From: Deferribacteres bacterium
Lineage (GTDB): Bacteria; Chrysiogenota; Deferribacteres; Deferribacterales; Geovibrionaceae
Direction: 5' to 3'
Assembly: GCA_023395255.1 (NCBI GenBank)
Contig: JAEWZN010000005.1
Span: 1 to 23,800, forward strand
DNA length: 23,800 bases
Below, piece after piece: positions 16,255 through 23,518 of the stretch. The notes beneath the pieces were generated by a model. That model did no database searches and had not been told where the DNA came from. It saw only the letters and a list, made by a program, of their open reading frames with translations. Every line of letters begins with the position of its first letter. Position 1 is the stretch's first letter. A program made the position numbers and the translations under genes.

Positions 16255-16899
16255 CTACTCAAGCTCTTTCAGGAAGGTTATTTTCCTGCCTTCATAGGTT
16301 ATAACTTCCTCTTCCGCAAGCTTTTTCAGCAGCCTTGAAAAGGTTTCCGGAGTGGTTCCGAGCAGAAGTGCAAGATCCCCTTTCGGAACCGGGAGGGTGA
16401 CTGTGTTTTTCCCTTTGTGCTGGAGGGTTTCCAGATAATGCAGAAATCTGCCGCGCACATCTTTCAGGGTGAGGTTCTCGATCATGTTGACGAAATATTT
16501 TATTCGCCTTGCCAGAAGCCCTATTATCGCCATTGCCACCTTGGGCGTTTTCTCAATCTGTCTGAAAAGCTCCGCCGCATCCATCTCAAGGAGGATACAG
16601 TTTTCCATCGCTTCCGAGGTAACGGGGTAGCAGCACTCAAGCTGGAGGATTATCTCTGCGAACATTTCGTTCTGCCCGACGAAGTGGACTATTGCTTCCT
16701 TGCCTTCGTTGTTTGTTTTGTAGAGCTTGATTTTCCCTTCCAGCAGAAAGTAGATGTACCTGCCTGTCTGCCCCTCCATGAAGAGTATGCCCCCTTTGTC
16801 GAGGGTCTTTACCCTTGAGATCCTGTCGATGACATCCTGTACGCTGTCATCACCGAAAAAAGCCGTTAAAAATTTCTTTACTGCAGTTTTTTTATCCAT
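16255..16899 (-). CDS. Crp/Fnr-family transcriptional regulator, likely regulator of hcp
   Basis: A 214-residue activator/repressor with an N-terminal cyclic-nucleotide-type beta-roll ([20 protein letters not shown], residues about 36-55), a dimerisation helix (about 120-140) and a C-terminal winged helix. The recognition helix [12 protein letters not shown] keeps the E, S and R positions that read TTGAT half-sites in FNR. The N-terminal FNR cysteine cluster is absent, so it is not an FNR-type 4Fe-4S oxygen sensor; DNR or HcpR-type nitric oxide sensing is more likely. It is divergent from hcp, and a perfect TTGAT-N4-ATCAA box ends two bases before its own start codon. Regulation of hcp and of itself is therefore the natural reading. 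Confidence 0.87.
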   Translation of the reverse strand: MDKKTAVKKFLTAFFGDDSVQDVIDRISRVKTLDKGGILFMEGQTGRYIYFLLEGKIKLYKTNNEGKEAIVHFVGQNEMFAEIILQLECCYPVTSEAMENCILLEMDAAELFRQIEKTPKVAMAIIGLLARRIKYFVNMIENLTLKDVRGRFLHYLETLQHKGKNTVTLPVPKGDLALLLGTTPETFSRLLKKLAEEEVITYEGRKITFLKELE

Positions 16900-16901
16900 T
16901 C

Positions 16902-16915
16902 TTGATCCATATCAA
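16902..16915. promoter_or_regulatory. Perfect FNR/DNR-type operator TTGATCCATATCAA
   Basis: TTGAT-CCAT-ATCAA is an exact dyad of the FNR/DNR class. Its centre (16908.5) lies about 29 bases before TATCAT (16937-16942), a plausible -10 box for hcp. That gives the class II activator position near -41.5. On the other strand it covers the ribosome-binding region of the regulator, fitting auto-control. Confidence 0.82.
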
Positions 16916-16936
16916 ATCATTTACCTGTTATTCTTA

Positions 16937-16942
16937 TATCAT
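16937..16942 (+). promoter_or_regulatory. Candidate -10 box of hcp
   Basis: TATCAT at the expected distance from the FNR-type dyad; no good -35 box is present, as usual for class II activated promoters. The predicted start is near 16949, giving a leader of about 30 bases that contains AGGAGG (16965-16970). Confidence 0.5.
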
Positions 16943-16978
16943 AACTCCAACAGAAAAAAAAAGCAGGAGGACAAATTA

Positions 16979-18601
16979 ATGAGTATGTTTTGTATGCAGT
17001 GTCAGGAAGCGGCCAAGAACACGGGCTGTACGGTTAAGGGAGTTTGCGGTAAACAGGCTGATACCGCCCAGCTTCAGGATCTTCTCCTCTACACCCTTAA
17101 GGGTATAGCTTTCGCAGGCGAATACGCACCTGCCGGAGTTTACGAGAAAGAGGCAGGTTTCTTCACCATCAAGGCGCTTTTTGCCACAATCACCAACGCT
17201 AACTTTGACAATGTTAAGCTGACATCTCTTGTGAAAGAGGCTTTGAATATAAGGGAGTCCGTCAAGGCGAAAGCGGCTCTGCCCGCACAGACTCCGGACT
17301 GTGTTACATGGAAACCCGCAAACGATGCGGATCTCGACGCGAAGGCAGCCTCCGTTGGCGTTCTTCTTGAAACAAACGAAGACCTGCGCTCGCTTAAAGA
17401 GCTTATCACCTACGGCCTTAAAGGCATAGCGGCTTATGCTGAGCATGCTGCCGTTCTCGGTTATGAGGATGACGCTATCTACTCATTTGCCAAAGAAGCT
17501 CTTGCGGCCACAGTGAAAAACCTTGGCATGGAGCAGCTTATCGCTCTCGTTATGAAAACCGGTGAAGTGGCTGTTACCACAATGGCGCTCCTTGATAAGG
17601 CAAACACCACAAGTTACGGCAGCCCCGAACCCACAGAGGTTAATATCGGCGTTCGCAAAAACCCCGGTATCCTCATCTCCGGCCACGACCTTAAAGACCT
17701 TCAGGAACTCCTTGAGCAGACAGAAGGAACAGGCGTGGACGTTTACACACACAGCGAAATGCTCCCCGGTCACTACTACCCGGCATTCAAAAAATACAGC
17801 CATTTCGCAGGCAACTACGGCGGTTCATGGTGGCACCAGGATAAGGAGTTCGATACTTTCAACGGGCCTATCCTTATGACAACAAACTGCATAGTGCCGG
17901 TTAAGGATTCCTACAAAGACAGAATCTTCACCACTGGCATGGCCGGTTACCCCGGTGTTAAACACATAGCTGACAGAGCAAAAGGCGGCAAAAAGGATTT
18001 CTCTGAAATCATAGCGCTTGCTAAAAAATGCGCTGCACCCGTTGAACTTGAAACAGGCAAAATCATCGGCGGTTTCGCTCACGGAACAGTTCTTTCCATA
18101 GCCGATAAGGTTATCGAAGCTGTTAAATCCGGCGCAGTAAAAGGCTTTGTTGTTATGGCAGGCTGCGACGGCAGACACAAAACCCGCTCTCACTACACAG
18201 AAGTGGCGGAAAAACTGCCCGAAGGCTACATCATCCTCACGGCAGGATGCGCTAAATACCGCTACAATAAGCTGAACCTCGGTACAATCGGCGGAATACC
18301 CAGAGTGCTTGATGCCGGTCAGTGCAACGACTCATACTCACTCGCAGTTATCGCGCTTAAACTGAAAGAGGCTTTCGGTCTGGACGATGTTAACAAGCTC
18401 CCCATCTACTATGATGTGGCATGGTACGAGCAGAAGGCGGTCACCGTTCTTCTCGCCCTTCTTTACCTCGGCGTTAAAAATATCCACCTCGGACCCTCGC
18501 TGCCCGCGTTCCTTTCTCCGACTGTGGCAAACTTCATAGTTGAGCAGTTCAAACTCAGCCCCGTTAAAGAGGCAGACGAGTTTGTCGGAATGCTCGCTTA
18601 A
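16979..18601 (+). CDS. hcp: Hybrid cluster protein Hcp (hydroxylamine/NO reductase)
   Basis: A 540-residue cytoplasmic iron-sulfur protein that reduces nitric oxide and hydroxylamine and protects anaerobes from nitrosative stress. The N-terminal cluster motif starts [17 protein letters not shown] and continues TVKGVCGK. This is a CX2C-X8-C-X5-C spacing of the [4Fe-4S] type found in strict anaerobes and differs from the wider spacing of enterobacterial Hcp. Hybrid-cluster regions are intact: [60 protein letters not shown] and [11 protein letters not shown]. The ATG at 16979 follows AGGAGG by eight bases; the open frame further upstream overlaps the regulator. No Hcr reductase gene follows, so electrons must come from another donor. 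A strong terminator closes the gene. Confidence 0.95.
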   Translation: MSMFCMQCQEAAKNTGCTVKGVCGKQADTAQLQDLLLYTLKGIAFAGEYAPAGVYEKEAGFFTIKALFATITNANFDNVKLTSLVKEALNIRESVKAKAALPAQTPDCVTWKPANDADLDAKAASVGVLLETNEDLRSLKELITYGLKGIAAYAEHAAVLGYEDDAIYSFAKEALAATVKNLGMEQLIALVMKTGEVAVTTMALLDKANTTSYGSPEPTEVNIGVRKNPGILISGHDLKDLQELLEQTEGTGVDVYTHSEMLPGHYYPAFKKYSHFAGNYGGSWWHQDKEFDTFNGPILMTTNCIVPVKDSYKDRIFTTGMAGYPGVKHIADRAKGGKKDFSEIIALAKKCAAPVELETGKIIGGFAHGTVLSIADKVIEAVKSGAVKGFVVMAGCDGRHKTRSHYTEVAEKLPEGYIILTAGCAKYRYNKLNLGTIGGIPRVLDAGQCNDSYSLAVIALKLKEAFGLDDVNKLPIYYDVAWYEQKAVTVLLALLYLGVKNIHLGPSLPAFLSPTVANFIVEQFKLSPVKEADEFVGMLA

Positions 18602-18618
18602 TCAAAAAACTTAACATA

Positions 18619-18649
18619 CCGGAAGGGTGCAAACCCTTCCGGTTTTTTT
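18619..18649 (+). terminator. Rho-independent terminator of hcp
   Basis: CCGGAAGGGT (18619-18628) and ACCCTTCCGG (18633-18642) form a perfect 10-bp stem with loop GCAA, followed by seven Ts. It lies about 18 bases after the stop codon. Confidence 0.93.
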
Positions 18650-18728
18650 ATCTCTTGACTATCACCCTCACACGCAATATCCTCAAGAAAACACGATGTT
18701 ATTGATATGAATTTTCATGGGGTGAGGC

Positions 18729-19118
18729 GTGCCTTCAACAGATTTAAGCAAGCTCAGAGTACTTTGCGTTGAGGATGACGAAATAGCCAGACTCTCCATT
18801 GTGAACATCATCCGCAGAAGAACGGCTGAGGTTTACATGGCCTCCAACGGGCAGGAGGGGCTTGATATTTTCATGGAAAAACGTCCCGACCTTGTTGTGG
18901 CCGACCTGGCAATGCCTGTTATGGACGGCTCGGAAATGATAGCCTCCATAAGGGAGCATGATCTGAATGTCCCCATTGTCATTGTCACAGCTTTTCCCGA
19001 TCAGGGCAAAAACCTTGAAGGAGCGGACTATATTATGGTCAAGCCTGTCCACAAAGATCTCCTTCTCGAACTTCTCCATGCCTGTGTAAGAAAAATCAAC
19101 GAAAAAGGAAAAGCCTGA
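18729..19118 (+). CDS. Stand-alone response regulator receiver protein
   Basis: A 129-residue CheY-like receiver domain with no output domain. The acidic pocket is VEDDE (D16, D17), the phospho-acceptor is D59 in VVADLAMPVMDG, the switch threonine is in VIVTAF, and the conserved lysine is in IMVKPVHK. The start is GTG at 18729, just after a GGGGTGAGG ribosome site. No histidine kinase is adjacent, and its partner is unknown. The loop sequence after the switch (FPDQGKNLEGADYIMVKP) is typical of receivers linked to PAS-type sensors in related bacteria. It sits alone between the hcp terminator and an AT-rich spacer. Confidence 0.9.
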   Translation: MPSTDLSKLRVLCVEDDEIARLSIVNIIRRRTAEVYMASNGQEGLDIFMEKRPDLVVADLAMPVMDGSEMIASIREHDLNVPIVIVTAFPDQGKNLEGADYIMVKPVHKDLLLELLHACVRKINEKGKA

Positions 19119-19336
19119 AATCTTATTAACCGTCCATCTCTTTTTTATCTCAGTTAAAAGAATCAATTACATTATTTTTGCATTTTTAGTGAACTATTGC
19201 TAAGTTTTATTTTAAAAAATGTTAAGAAATTCAAAAATTTGTATTGTTGTTTGAGGTTAAGTTTGATATTCTTCGAAATATAAGCATATGACTGCCTTTA
19301 GTTAAATCATTAAAATAAAAACCACGGAGCAGGCTT

Positions 19337-19558
19337 ATGAGTTGGGGAAGCAGAGTATACCGTTTCGGGCTTTATGCAACATGGGGCATAGTGTTTATCA
19401 TTGCTTATATCTACTGTGTAAAAACCTATGGCTTTGCCCTTGGCGGCGGCGTGGGCTGGCTGCCTTCCGCTATCGCCGCATATGTCGCCGGGCTGATCTG
19501 GCCTGCGGTTATTCCTTTTCTGGCTTTCATGCTCATCAGCGGCAGGTTCGTGATTTAG
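19337..19558 (+). CDS. Small two-span membrane protein, unknown function
   Basis: A 73-residue protein with two hydrophobic segments, about residues 11-30 (GLYATWGIVFIIAYIYCVKT) and about 42-68 (LPSAIAAYVAGLIWPAVIPF and on). They are separated by a glycine-rich turn (FALGGGVGWLP). GGAG lies about nine bases before the ATG, after a 218-base AT-rich spacer likely to hold its promoter. I do not recognise the family. Size and composition fit a small inner-membrane protein; toxin-like proteins are usually smaller and single-span. Confidence 0.6.
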   Translation: MSWGSRVYRFGLYATWGIVFIIAYIYCVKTYGFALGGGVGWLPSAIAAYVAGLIWPAVIPFLAFMLISGRFVI

Positions 19559-19564
19559 TTCCTT

Positions 19565-19789
19565 AGGCAATTTGTACATTCTGTCAAATTGCCTCACACG
19601 CTCGCGGACTGCAAAAGCAGTCCTTCGCTTCGCACGGCGCAGTTCCATCCATGGAACTGTTTGAGTCATTACGAACTCCGCAGGAGTGAAGCAATCTCTC
19701 AGTATATTCAGAGGTTGCTCCGTCGCTTCGACTCCTCACAGTGACATAGTAATGCGTCATTCTGAACCCTGTAAGGGCAAGGCAGCCTG
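19565..19789 (+). repeat. Three-hairpin intergenic repeat, second locus
   Basis: Three perfect hairpins in a row: AGGCAATTTG/CAAATTGCCT with loop TACATTCTGT (19565-19594), GGACTGC-AAAA-GCAGTCC (19606-19623), and CAGTTCCAT-CC-ATGGAACTG (19640-19659). Constant linkers CACACGCTCGC and TTCGCTTCGCACGGCG lie between them. The tail GAGTCATTACGAACTCCGC then GGAGTGAAGCAATCTCTC is followed by an oppositely oriented tail-like segment up to about 19743, making a large imperfect inverted repeat. A further CGTCATTCTGAAC word follows. No gene is visible here. Confidence 0.85.
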
Positions 19790-20194
19790 TTACTTTTTTT
19801 TGCCGAAATCGTGTCTGATTATTTTGTTTTCGGGGGAAGTACGGTTCTCTTCTGCGGGCTGTTCGGCTTTCTTTTCGGGAATACGGAAATTTACGATAAA
19901 CTCAGGGGAAACCGGATCGTTGAACACTGCCGCCACCGCTTCATAAGGGATAAAAACCTCCTCCCATCTGCCGGAGAATTTCATTGTGACGGATATAAAA
20001 CTGTCCTCCATTCTGAAATCACGGTATGACTGAGGGCCGAAAACAAGGACAATCCCCCTTGTTTTTTCTTCATCCACTAAACCGCGTCTGCCTATCACCA
20101 CGCCCGGATGCGGTGATATGTGCATGAAAAACTTGAGGTAATTCGCACTTACGCTTCCAATAAGCTCTTTTTTGAAGGGTTTAAGAGAATCCAT
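19790..20194 (-). CDS. SspB-like ClpXP protease adaptor
   Basis: A 134-residue protein resembling stringent starvation protein B, the adaptor that delivers ssrA-tagged peptides to ClpXP. The SspB fold is suggested by YLKFFMHISPHPGVVIGRRG, then GIVLVFGPQSYRDFRMEDSF, then FSGRWEEVFIPYEAVAAVFN. A charged, flexible region follows (EKKAEQPAEENRTSPENK) and a short basic/hydrophobic end IIRHDFGKKK, matching the linker and ClpX-docking tail of SspB. The ribosome site before the ATG is poor. It lies 48 bases downstream of the exonuclease gene in the same direction, so the two may be co-transcribed. SspB is best known from Proteobacteria, so assignment in this genome rests on fold pattern and tail. Confidence 0.7.
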   Translation of the reverse strand: MDSLKPFKKELIGSVSANYLKFFMHISPHPGVVIGRRGLVDEEKTRGIVLVFGPQSYRDFRMEDSFISVTMKFSGRWEEVFIPYEAVAAVFNDPVSPEFIVNFRIPEKKAEQPAEENRTSPENKIIRHDFGKKK

Positions 20195-20242
20195 ACTGAT
20201 TTTATAGCAGGAAAATGAGTTTTTACAAACCGGATTTTCTGC

Positions 20243-20929
20243 TTAGGTCAGCAGGCTTTTCTGACAGTCCACAAGCTCGCGGATTGTGCTGTAGTGCTCG
20301 TTTGCCTGAAAAATCATCTTTGTGAACACCTCCGCTGTGGCCAGAGCATCGCCCAGTGCCGTGTGTCTGCCGTTGCACTTCACATTGTACACATCAAAAA
20401 GATGATCAAGGGTCAGGTGATCCTCCTTTTTGATAATAGCGCGGGAGTAAATCAGCATAGTGTCCAGCCACTGGTTGTGCAGCTGGCAGCCGAAACAGCT
20501 GTTCAGTTCTTTGTTTATCATTTTAATGTCAAAGTTAACATGATGGCCGACCAAGACTGATGTCCCCACAAACTTCATGAAATCAGGGAGAATTTCCTCC
20601 ACCTTGGGTTTGTCCTGCACCATTTCATCCGTAATGTTGTGCCACTTTATGGACTCAGGCGGAATAACCATCTCCGGGTTGATGAATGTGTTGTAGAAAT
20701 CGATTATTTTAAAGTTCTGCACCTTAACGGCGGCGATGTTAATTACCCTTGCCTTGGTAAGGTCCAGCCCGGTGGTTTCTGTGTCCACAACTGAGAATAC
20801 TGCATCCTCAATTTTTTCACCCATGACAGGGTGGCTTTTTGCAGCCTCGCACATTTTATTGACATAAATTGCGATGGGGTCCTTCGGCTTATTCTCAACA
20901 TTCTTCCTGCCGAACAGCTTAGCTATCAT
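20243..20929 (-). CDS. DEDDh 3'-5' exonuclease (DnaQ/PolC epsilon-like)
   Basis: A 228-residue nuclease of the DnaQ type. The catalytic residues are visible in order: D49 and E51 in SVVDTETTGLD, D134 in VGHHVNFD, and H189 and D194 in RHTALGDA. This is the DEDDh set used by proofreading subunits and by RNase T-like enzymes. The length and the N-terminal extension of about 40 residues (ending MGEKIED) fit stand-alone DnaQ-like exonucleases better than the replicative epsilon subunit, which carries a polymerase-binding tail. GGTGAAAG directly precedes the ATG. Substrate, DNA or RNA, cannot be decided from sequence. Confidence 0.85.
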   Translation of the reverse strand: MIAKLFGRKNVENKPKDPIAIYVNKMCEAAKSHPVMGEKIEDAVFSVVDTETTGLDLTKARVINIAAVKVQNFKIIDFYNTFINPEMVIPPESIKWHNITDEMVQDKPKVEEILPDFMKFVGTSVLVGHHVNFDIKMINKELNSCFGCQLHNQWLDTMLIYSRAIIKKEDHLTLDHLFDVYNVKCNGRHTALGDALATAEVFTKMIFQANEHYSTIRELVDCQKSLLT

Positions 20930-21082
20930 CTTTCACCGGATAAGTTTTTACTTTATGAACATTTGTAATTTATAACACAATTTCATTTCGATAATATTCT
21001 AAATATTTTTTTTCTCTTTTTCAAGCCTCTGTTTTTGGTTTATACTGTTTTTTACAATTGTTTACAGAAAAAAGGTGCATTT

Positions 21083-22408
21083 TTGTCGGATTCCTCTTTC
21101 GGTAAAAGGGTATGGACGGTTCTTAAAATATCCTTTCCCGCCGCTATGTATAATCTCTTAGGTATGGTTCAGTCCATGGTGGATATGCTTTTTGTCGGGC
21201 GTATTTCGTCCGTCAGCGTAGCCGCCGTTGGGGTGAGCATGCAGTATGTGGGCATGCTGTATGCGTTTATGTCTCTGTTTTATGTGGGGACAAACGCCCT
21301 TGTTTCGCGGTTTTTCGGTGCTAAAGACCCGGAAAAGGCGGGGCTTGTCAGCTATAACATGTTTGTTCTGGCTTTGGCTTTTTCTGTGCCCCTGTTTGTG
21401 GTTGGCTTTTATAAGTCACACGTGCTTTTCAATATTCTCGGAATGAGCGGGGAGATAGAGGAGATCGGCTCTGTTTATATGAAGATATACTGTTTCTCCA
21501 TCCCTGTGCTGTTCGCTCAGGGGGTGCTTTACAGCAGCCTGAACGCATACGGCAAAACGAAAATCCCTTTTTATATCGGTATATTCGGCAATATAGTGAA
21601 TTTTCTGCTGGACTATGCGCTGATCTTCGGCGCGTGGGGCTTTCCCGCCCTCGGTGTTGCCGGTGTTGCGTACGCGACTGTCATAGCAAGGCTTCTCGAA
21701 TTTTTTATATATGCTTATCTGTGCTTTATCAGAAAGGAGATCGATTTTGTAATGCGTTTTTCGGGCGATCTGCTCCGCAGGGCACTCAAGGTCGGCTTTC
21801 CCACATGGATGGAGCGGATGATGACCTTTCCCACATATATTGTTCTTTCCGCTCTGGTGGCCAGATACGGAACAGAGGCGCTCGCAGGCTATCAGATAGG
21901 TCTGCGGATCGAGGGGATAGCGTTCATGCCCGGCGTGGGGTTCATAGTGGCTACAATGGCGCTCACCGGAAGACACTTGGGCGCAGGCAATCCCGAAGAA
22001 GCGGAGAAGGACGCAATGGCCGCCACTGTGGCCGCATGCGCATTCATGGGGACTGTGGGGCTTCTGATGTTCCTGTTTCCGGCTCCTCTTGCAAGAATGT
22101 TCACAACGGACGCCGCCACGGTGGCATCCGCCGCTGAATACCTGCGGATTATGGGTCTGAGCCAGATTCCTCTGGGAATATTCTTCGTGATGAGCGGAGC
22201 ACTGAGAGGAGCAGGGGACACAAGGACAACGTTCATTGTAAATACCGCATGCATCTGGCTTCTGCGTGTTCTGCCCGCCGCCGTGATGGTGTGGGCTGGC
22301 ATTGCTCTTTTCTGGGTTTATCTGGTTGCGGCGCTGGAAAGCGCTGTGAGAGCCGGACTGCTGGTCAGAGTGTTCATTCGGGGCAGGTGGAAAAGCATAG
22401 CTGTCTAG
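21083..22408 (+). CDS. MATE-family efflux transporter
   Basis: A membrane exporter of drugs or metabolites driven by sodium or proton gradients. About twelve hydrophobic segments form two bundles: SFPAAMYNLLGMVQSMVDML with FVGRIS near the N-terminus, and KVGFPTWMERMMTFPTYIVL opening the second half. The latter is followed by PGVGFIVATMALTGRHLGAG and SGALRGAGDTRTTFIV, which are typical of MATE proteins. The start is taken as TTG at 21083 because AAGGTG lies five bases before it, giving 441 residues, normal for MATE. The frame is open to 21035 without a better site. The stop TAG at 22406-22408 directly abuts the stop of the convergent ABC gene. Confidence 0.9.
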   Translation: MSDSSFGKRVWTVLKISFPAAMYNLLGMVQSMVDMLFVGRISSVSVAAVGVSMQYVGMLYAFMSLFYVGTNALVSRFFGAKDPEKAGLVSYNMFVLALAFSVPLFVVGFYKSHVLFNILGMSGEIEEIGSVYMKIYCFSIPVLFAQGVLYSSLNAYGKTKIPFYIGIFGNIVNFLLDYALIFGAWGFPALGVAGVAYATVIARLLEFFIYAYLCFIRKEIDFVMRFSGDLLRRALKVGFPTWMERMMTFPTYIVLSALVARYGTEALAGYQIGLRIEGIAFMPGVGFIVATMALTGRHLGAGNPEEAEKDAMAATVAACAFMGTVGLLMFLFPAPLARMFTTDAATVASAAEYLRIMGLSQIPLGIFFVMSGALRGAGDTRTTFIVNTACIWLLRVLPAAVMVWAGIALFWVYLVAALESAVRAGLLVRVFIRGRWKSIAV

Positions 22409-23356
22409 CTACAGCGGGTTATGACAGGCAAAGGGGCGGTCTTCCGTCAGCTTGGGCTTTTCTATGAGGCACTTATCAGTTCTGTTAAAGCAGCGCTTGT
22501 GAAAGACGCATGAGCTGTCATATTCTTCCGTGTTTTTGTCAATCACTCCGGGTATGGAGTAGAGCGTGTCTTTTTTTTCATGTAGGGTCGGCAGACATTT
22601 TTTCAGACTGAAGGTGTACGGATGGCGGATCTTGTTTTCCCGCAGGTCGGCGGAATCTGTTTTTTCCATTATTTCGCCAGCGTAGAGGATAACGCATCTG
22701 TGGGATATTGCCTGCATAAGTGAGAGATCATGTGTGATAAATATAATGGAGAGGTGCTTCTCCCTGTTGAGCTTGAGGAGAAGTTCTATAATCTGCTTCT
22801 GTATCGTGACATCCAGCGCTGTTGTGGGCTCATCTGCAATTAGCAGTTCAGGATCGCTGGCAAGAGCGAGTGCGATCATCACCCTCTGGTTCATGCCGCC
22901 TGAAAGCTGGTGGGGGTAGCTTTCCAGCCTTTCCGCCGGATAATCTATCTCAACCTCTTTAAGAAGCTGTTCGGCTTTTTTGCGGGCCTCTGTTTTGCTG
23001 ATTGCTTTATCCGCAGCGCGTATAGCCTCTGTTATCTGTGTGCCGATCTTCATTACCGGGTTGAGAGATGCCGTGGGGTTCTGAAAAATCATGGATATAT
23101 TTCTGCCCCGAACGGAGCGGAAGTCTTTTTCTGTTTCGAGAGATTTTCCCTCAAAAATAATTTCTCCGGAAAGTTTCTGCACCGGACGGCTGAGTATTCC
23201 CAGAACGGTTTTGGCGAGAATGGTTTTGCCGGAGCCTGATTCACCGCCGATTCCCAGAATTTCTCCTTTTTGGACATTAAGAGAAATATCACGTAAAATA
23301 TGTATGATTTTTCCGGAATTTTTTATTCCGATATTGAGACCGTTTATAAAAAGCAT
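22409..23356 (-). CDS. Oligopeptide/dipeptide-type ABC transporter ATPase (OppD/DppD-like), orphan
   Basis: A 315-residue ATP-binding subunit of peptide or nickel importers. Walker A is GGESGSGKT (37-45), the Q-loop is FQNPTASLNP (91-100), the signature is LSGGMNQR (151-158), Walker B is LLIADEPT (171-178), and the switch histidine is H209. The C-terminal oligopeptide module is present: RHPYTFSL then SIPGV, and four cysteines (283, 289, 296, 311) in the pattern typical of OppD/DppD. All catalytic residues are intact. No permease, binding protein or second ATPase lies beside it. The upstream side is repeat DNA, and the downstream neighbour is the convergent MATE gene with stop codons touching. 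Its partners must be encoded elsewhere, or the operon was broken here. Confidence 0.9.
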   Translation of the reverse strand: MLFINGLNIGIKNSGKIIHILRDISLNVQKGEILGIGGESGSGKTILAKTVLGILSRPVQKLSGEIIFEGKSLETEKDFRSVRGRNISMIFQNPTASLNPVMKIGTQITEAIRAADKAISKTEARKKAEQLLKEVEIDYPAERLESYPHQLSGGMNQRVMIALALASDPELLIADEPTTALDVTIQKQIIELLLKLNREKHLSIIFITHDLSLMQAISHRCVILYAGEIMEKTDSADLRENKIRHPYTFSLKKCLPTLHEKKDTLYSIPGVIDKNTEEYDSSCVFHKRCFNRTDKCLIEKPKLTEDRPFACHNPL

Positions 23357-23518
23357 GTTAAAATATATTTGAAATAGGATCCTTTGTCTATATTATATAA
23401 AGTATGAAGATATTCATTCATCTGCCGATAATTACTTCTTCCTGCTTTCCCGATTCGTTTTAGATGGCTGAGGTTCATTTTGCGTCCGTATTTTCCTGAG
23501 GCATCGGCAGTTGGATGC
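23357..23518. other. AT-rich spacer upstream of the ABC ATPase
   Basis: No credible gene; the only ATG-started frame in view, near 23404, encodes about 19 residues without a ribosome site. AT-rich words such as TATATTATATAAAG may include a promoter for the leftward ABC gene, but no clear -35/-10 pair is visible. GCATC...GATGC near 23501-23518 forms a small hairpin where the first repeat unit begins, apparently a degenerate version of the hairpin linking the two units. Confidence 0.5.

Noticed and set aside
16754..16978. A longer hcp start giving 615 residues
   Set aside because: It would overlap the divergent regulator and its operator; the Hcp N-terminal cysteine motif begins right after the ATG at 16979, which has AGGAGG eight bases upstream.
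19119..19336. A small RNA or riboswitch in the AT-rich spacer
   Set aside because: No stable GC-containing stem or terminator was visible; the spacer is likely just promoter DNA for the small membrane gene.
18729..20929. A defence or toxin-antitoxin system formed by the response regulator, small membrane protein, SspB and exonuclease
   Set aside because: The genes are in mixed orientations, separated by a terminator, an AT-rich spacer and a repeat, and each has an ordinary housekeeping interpretation.
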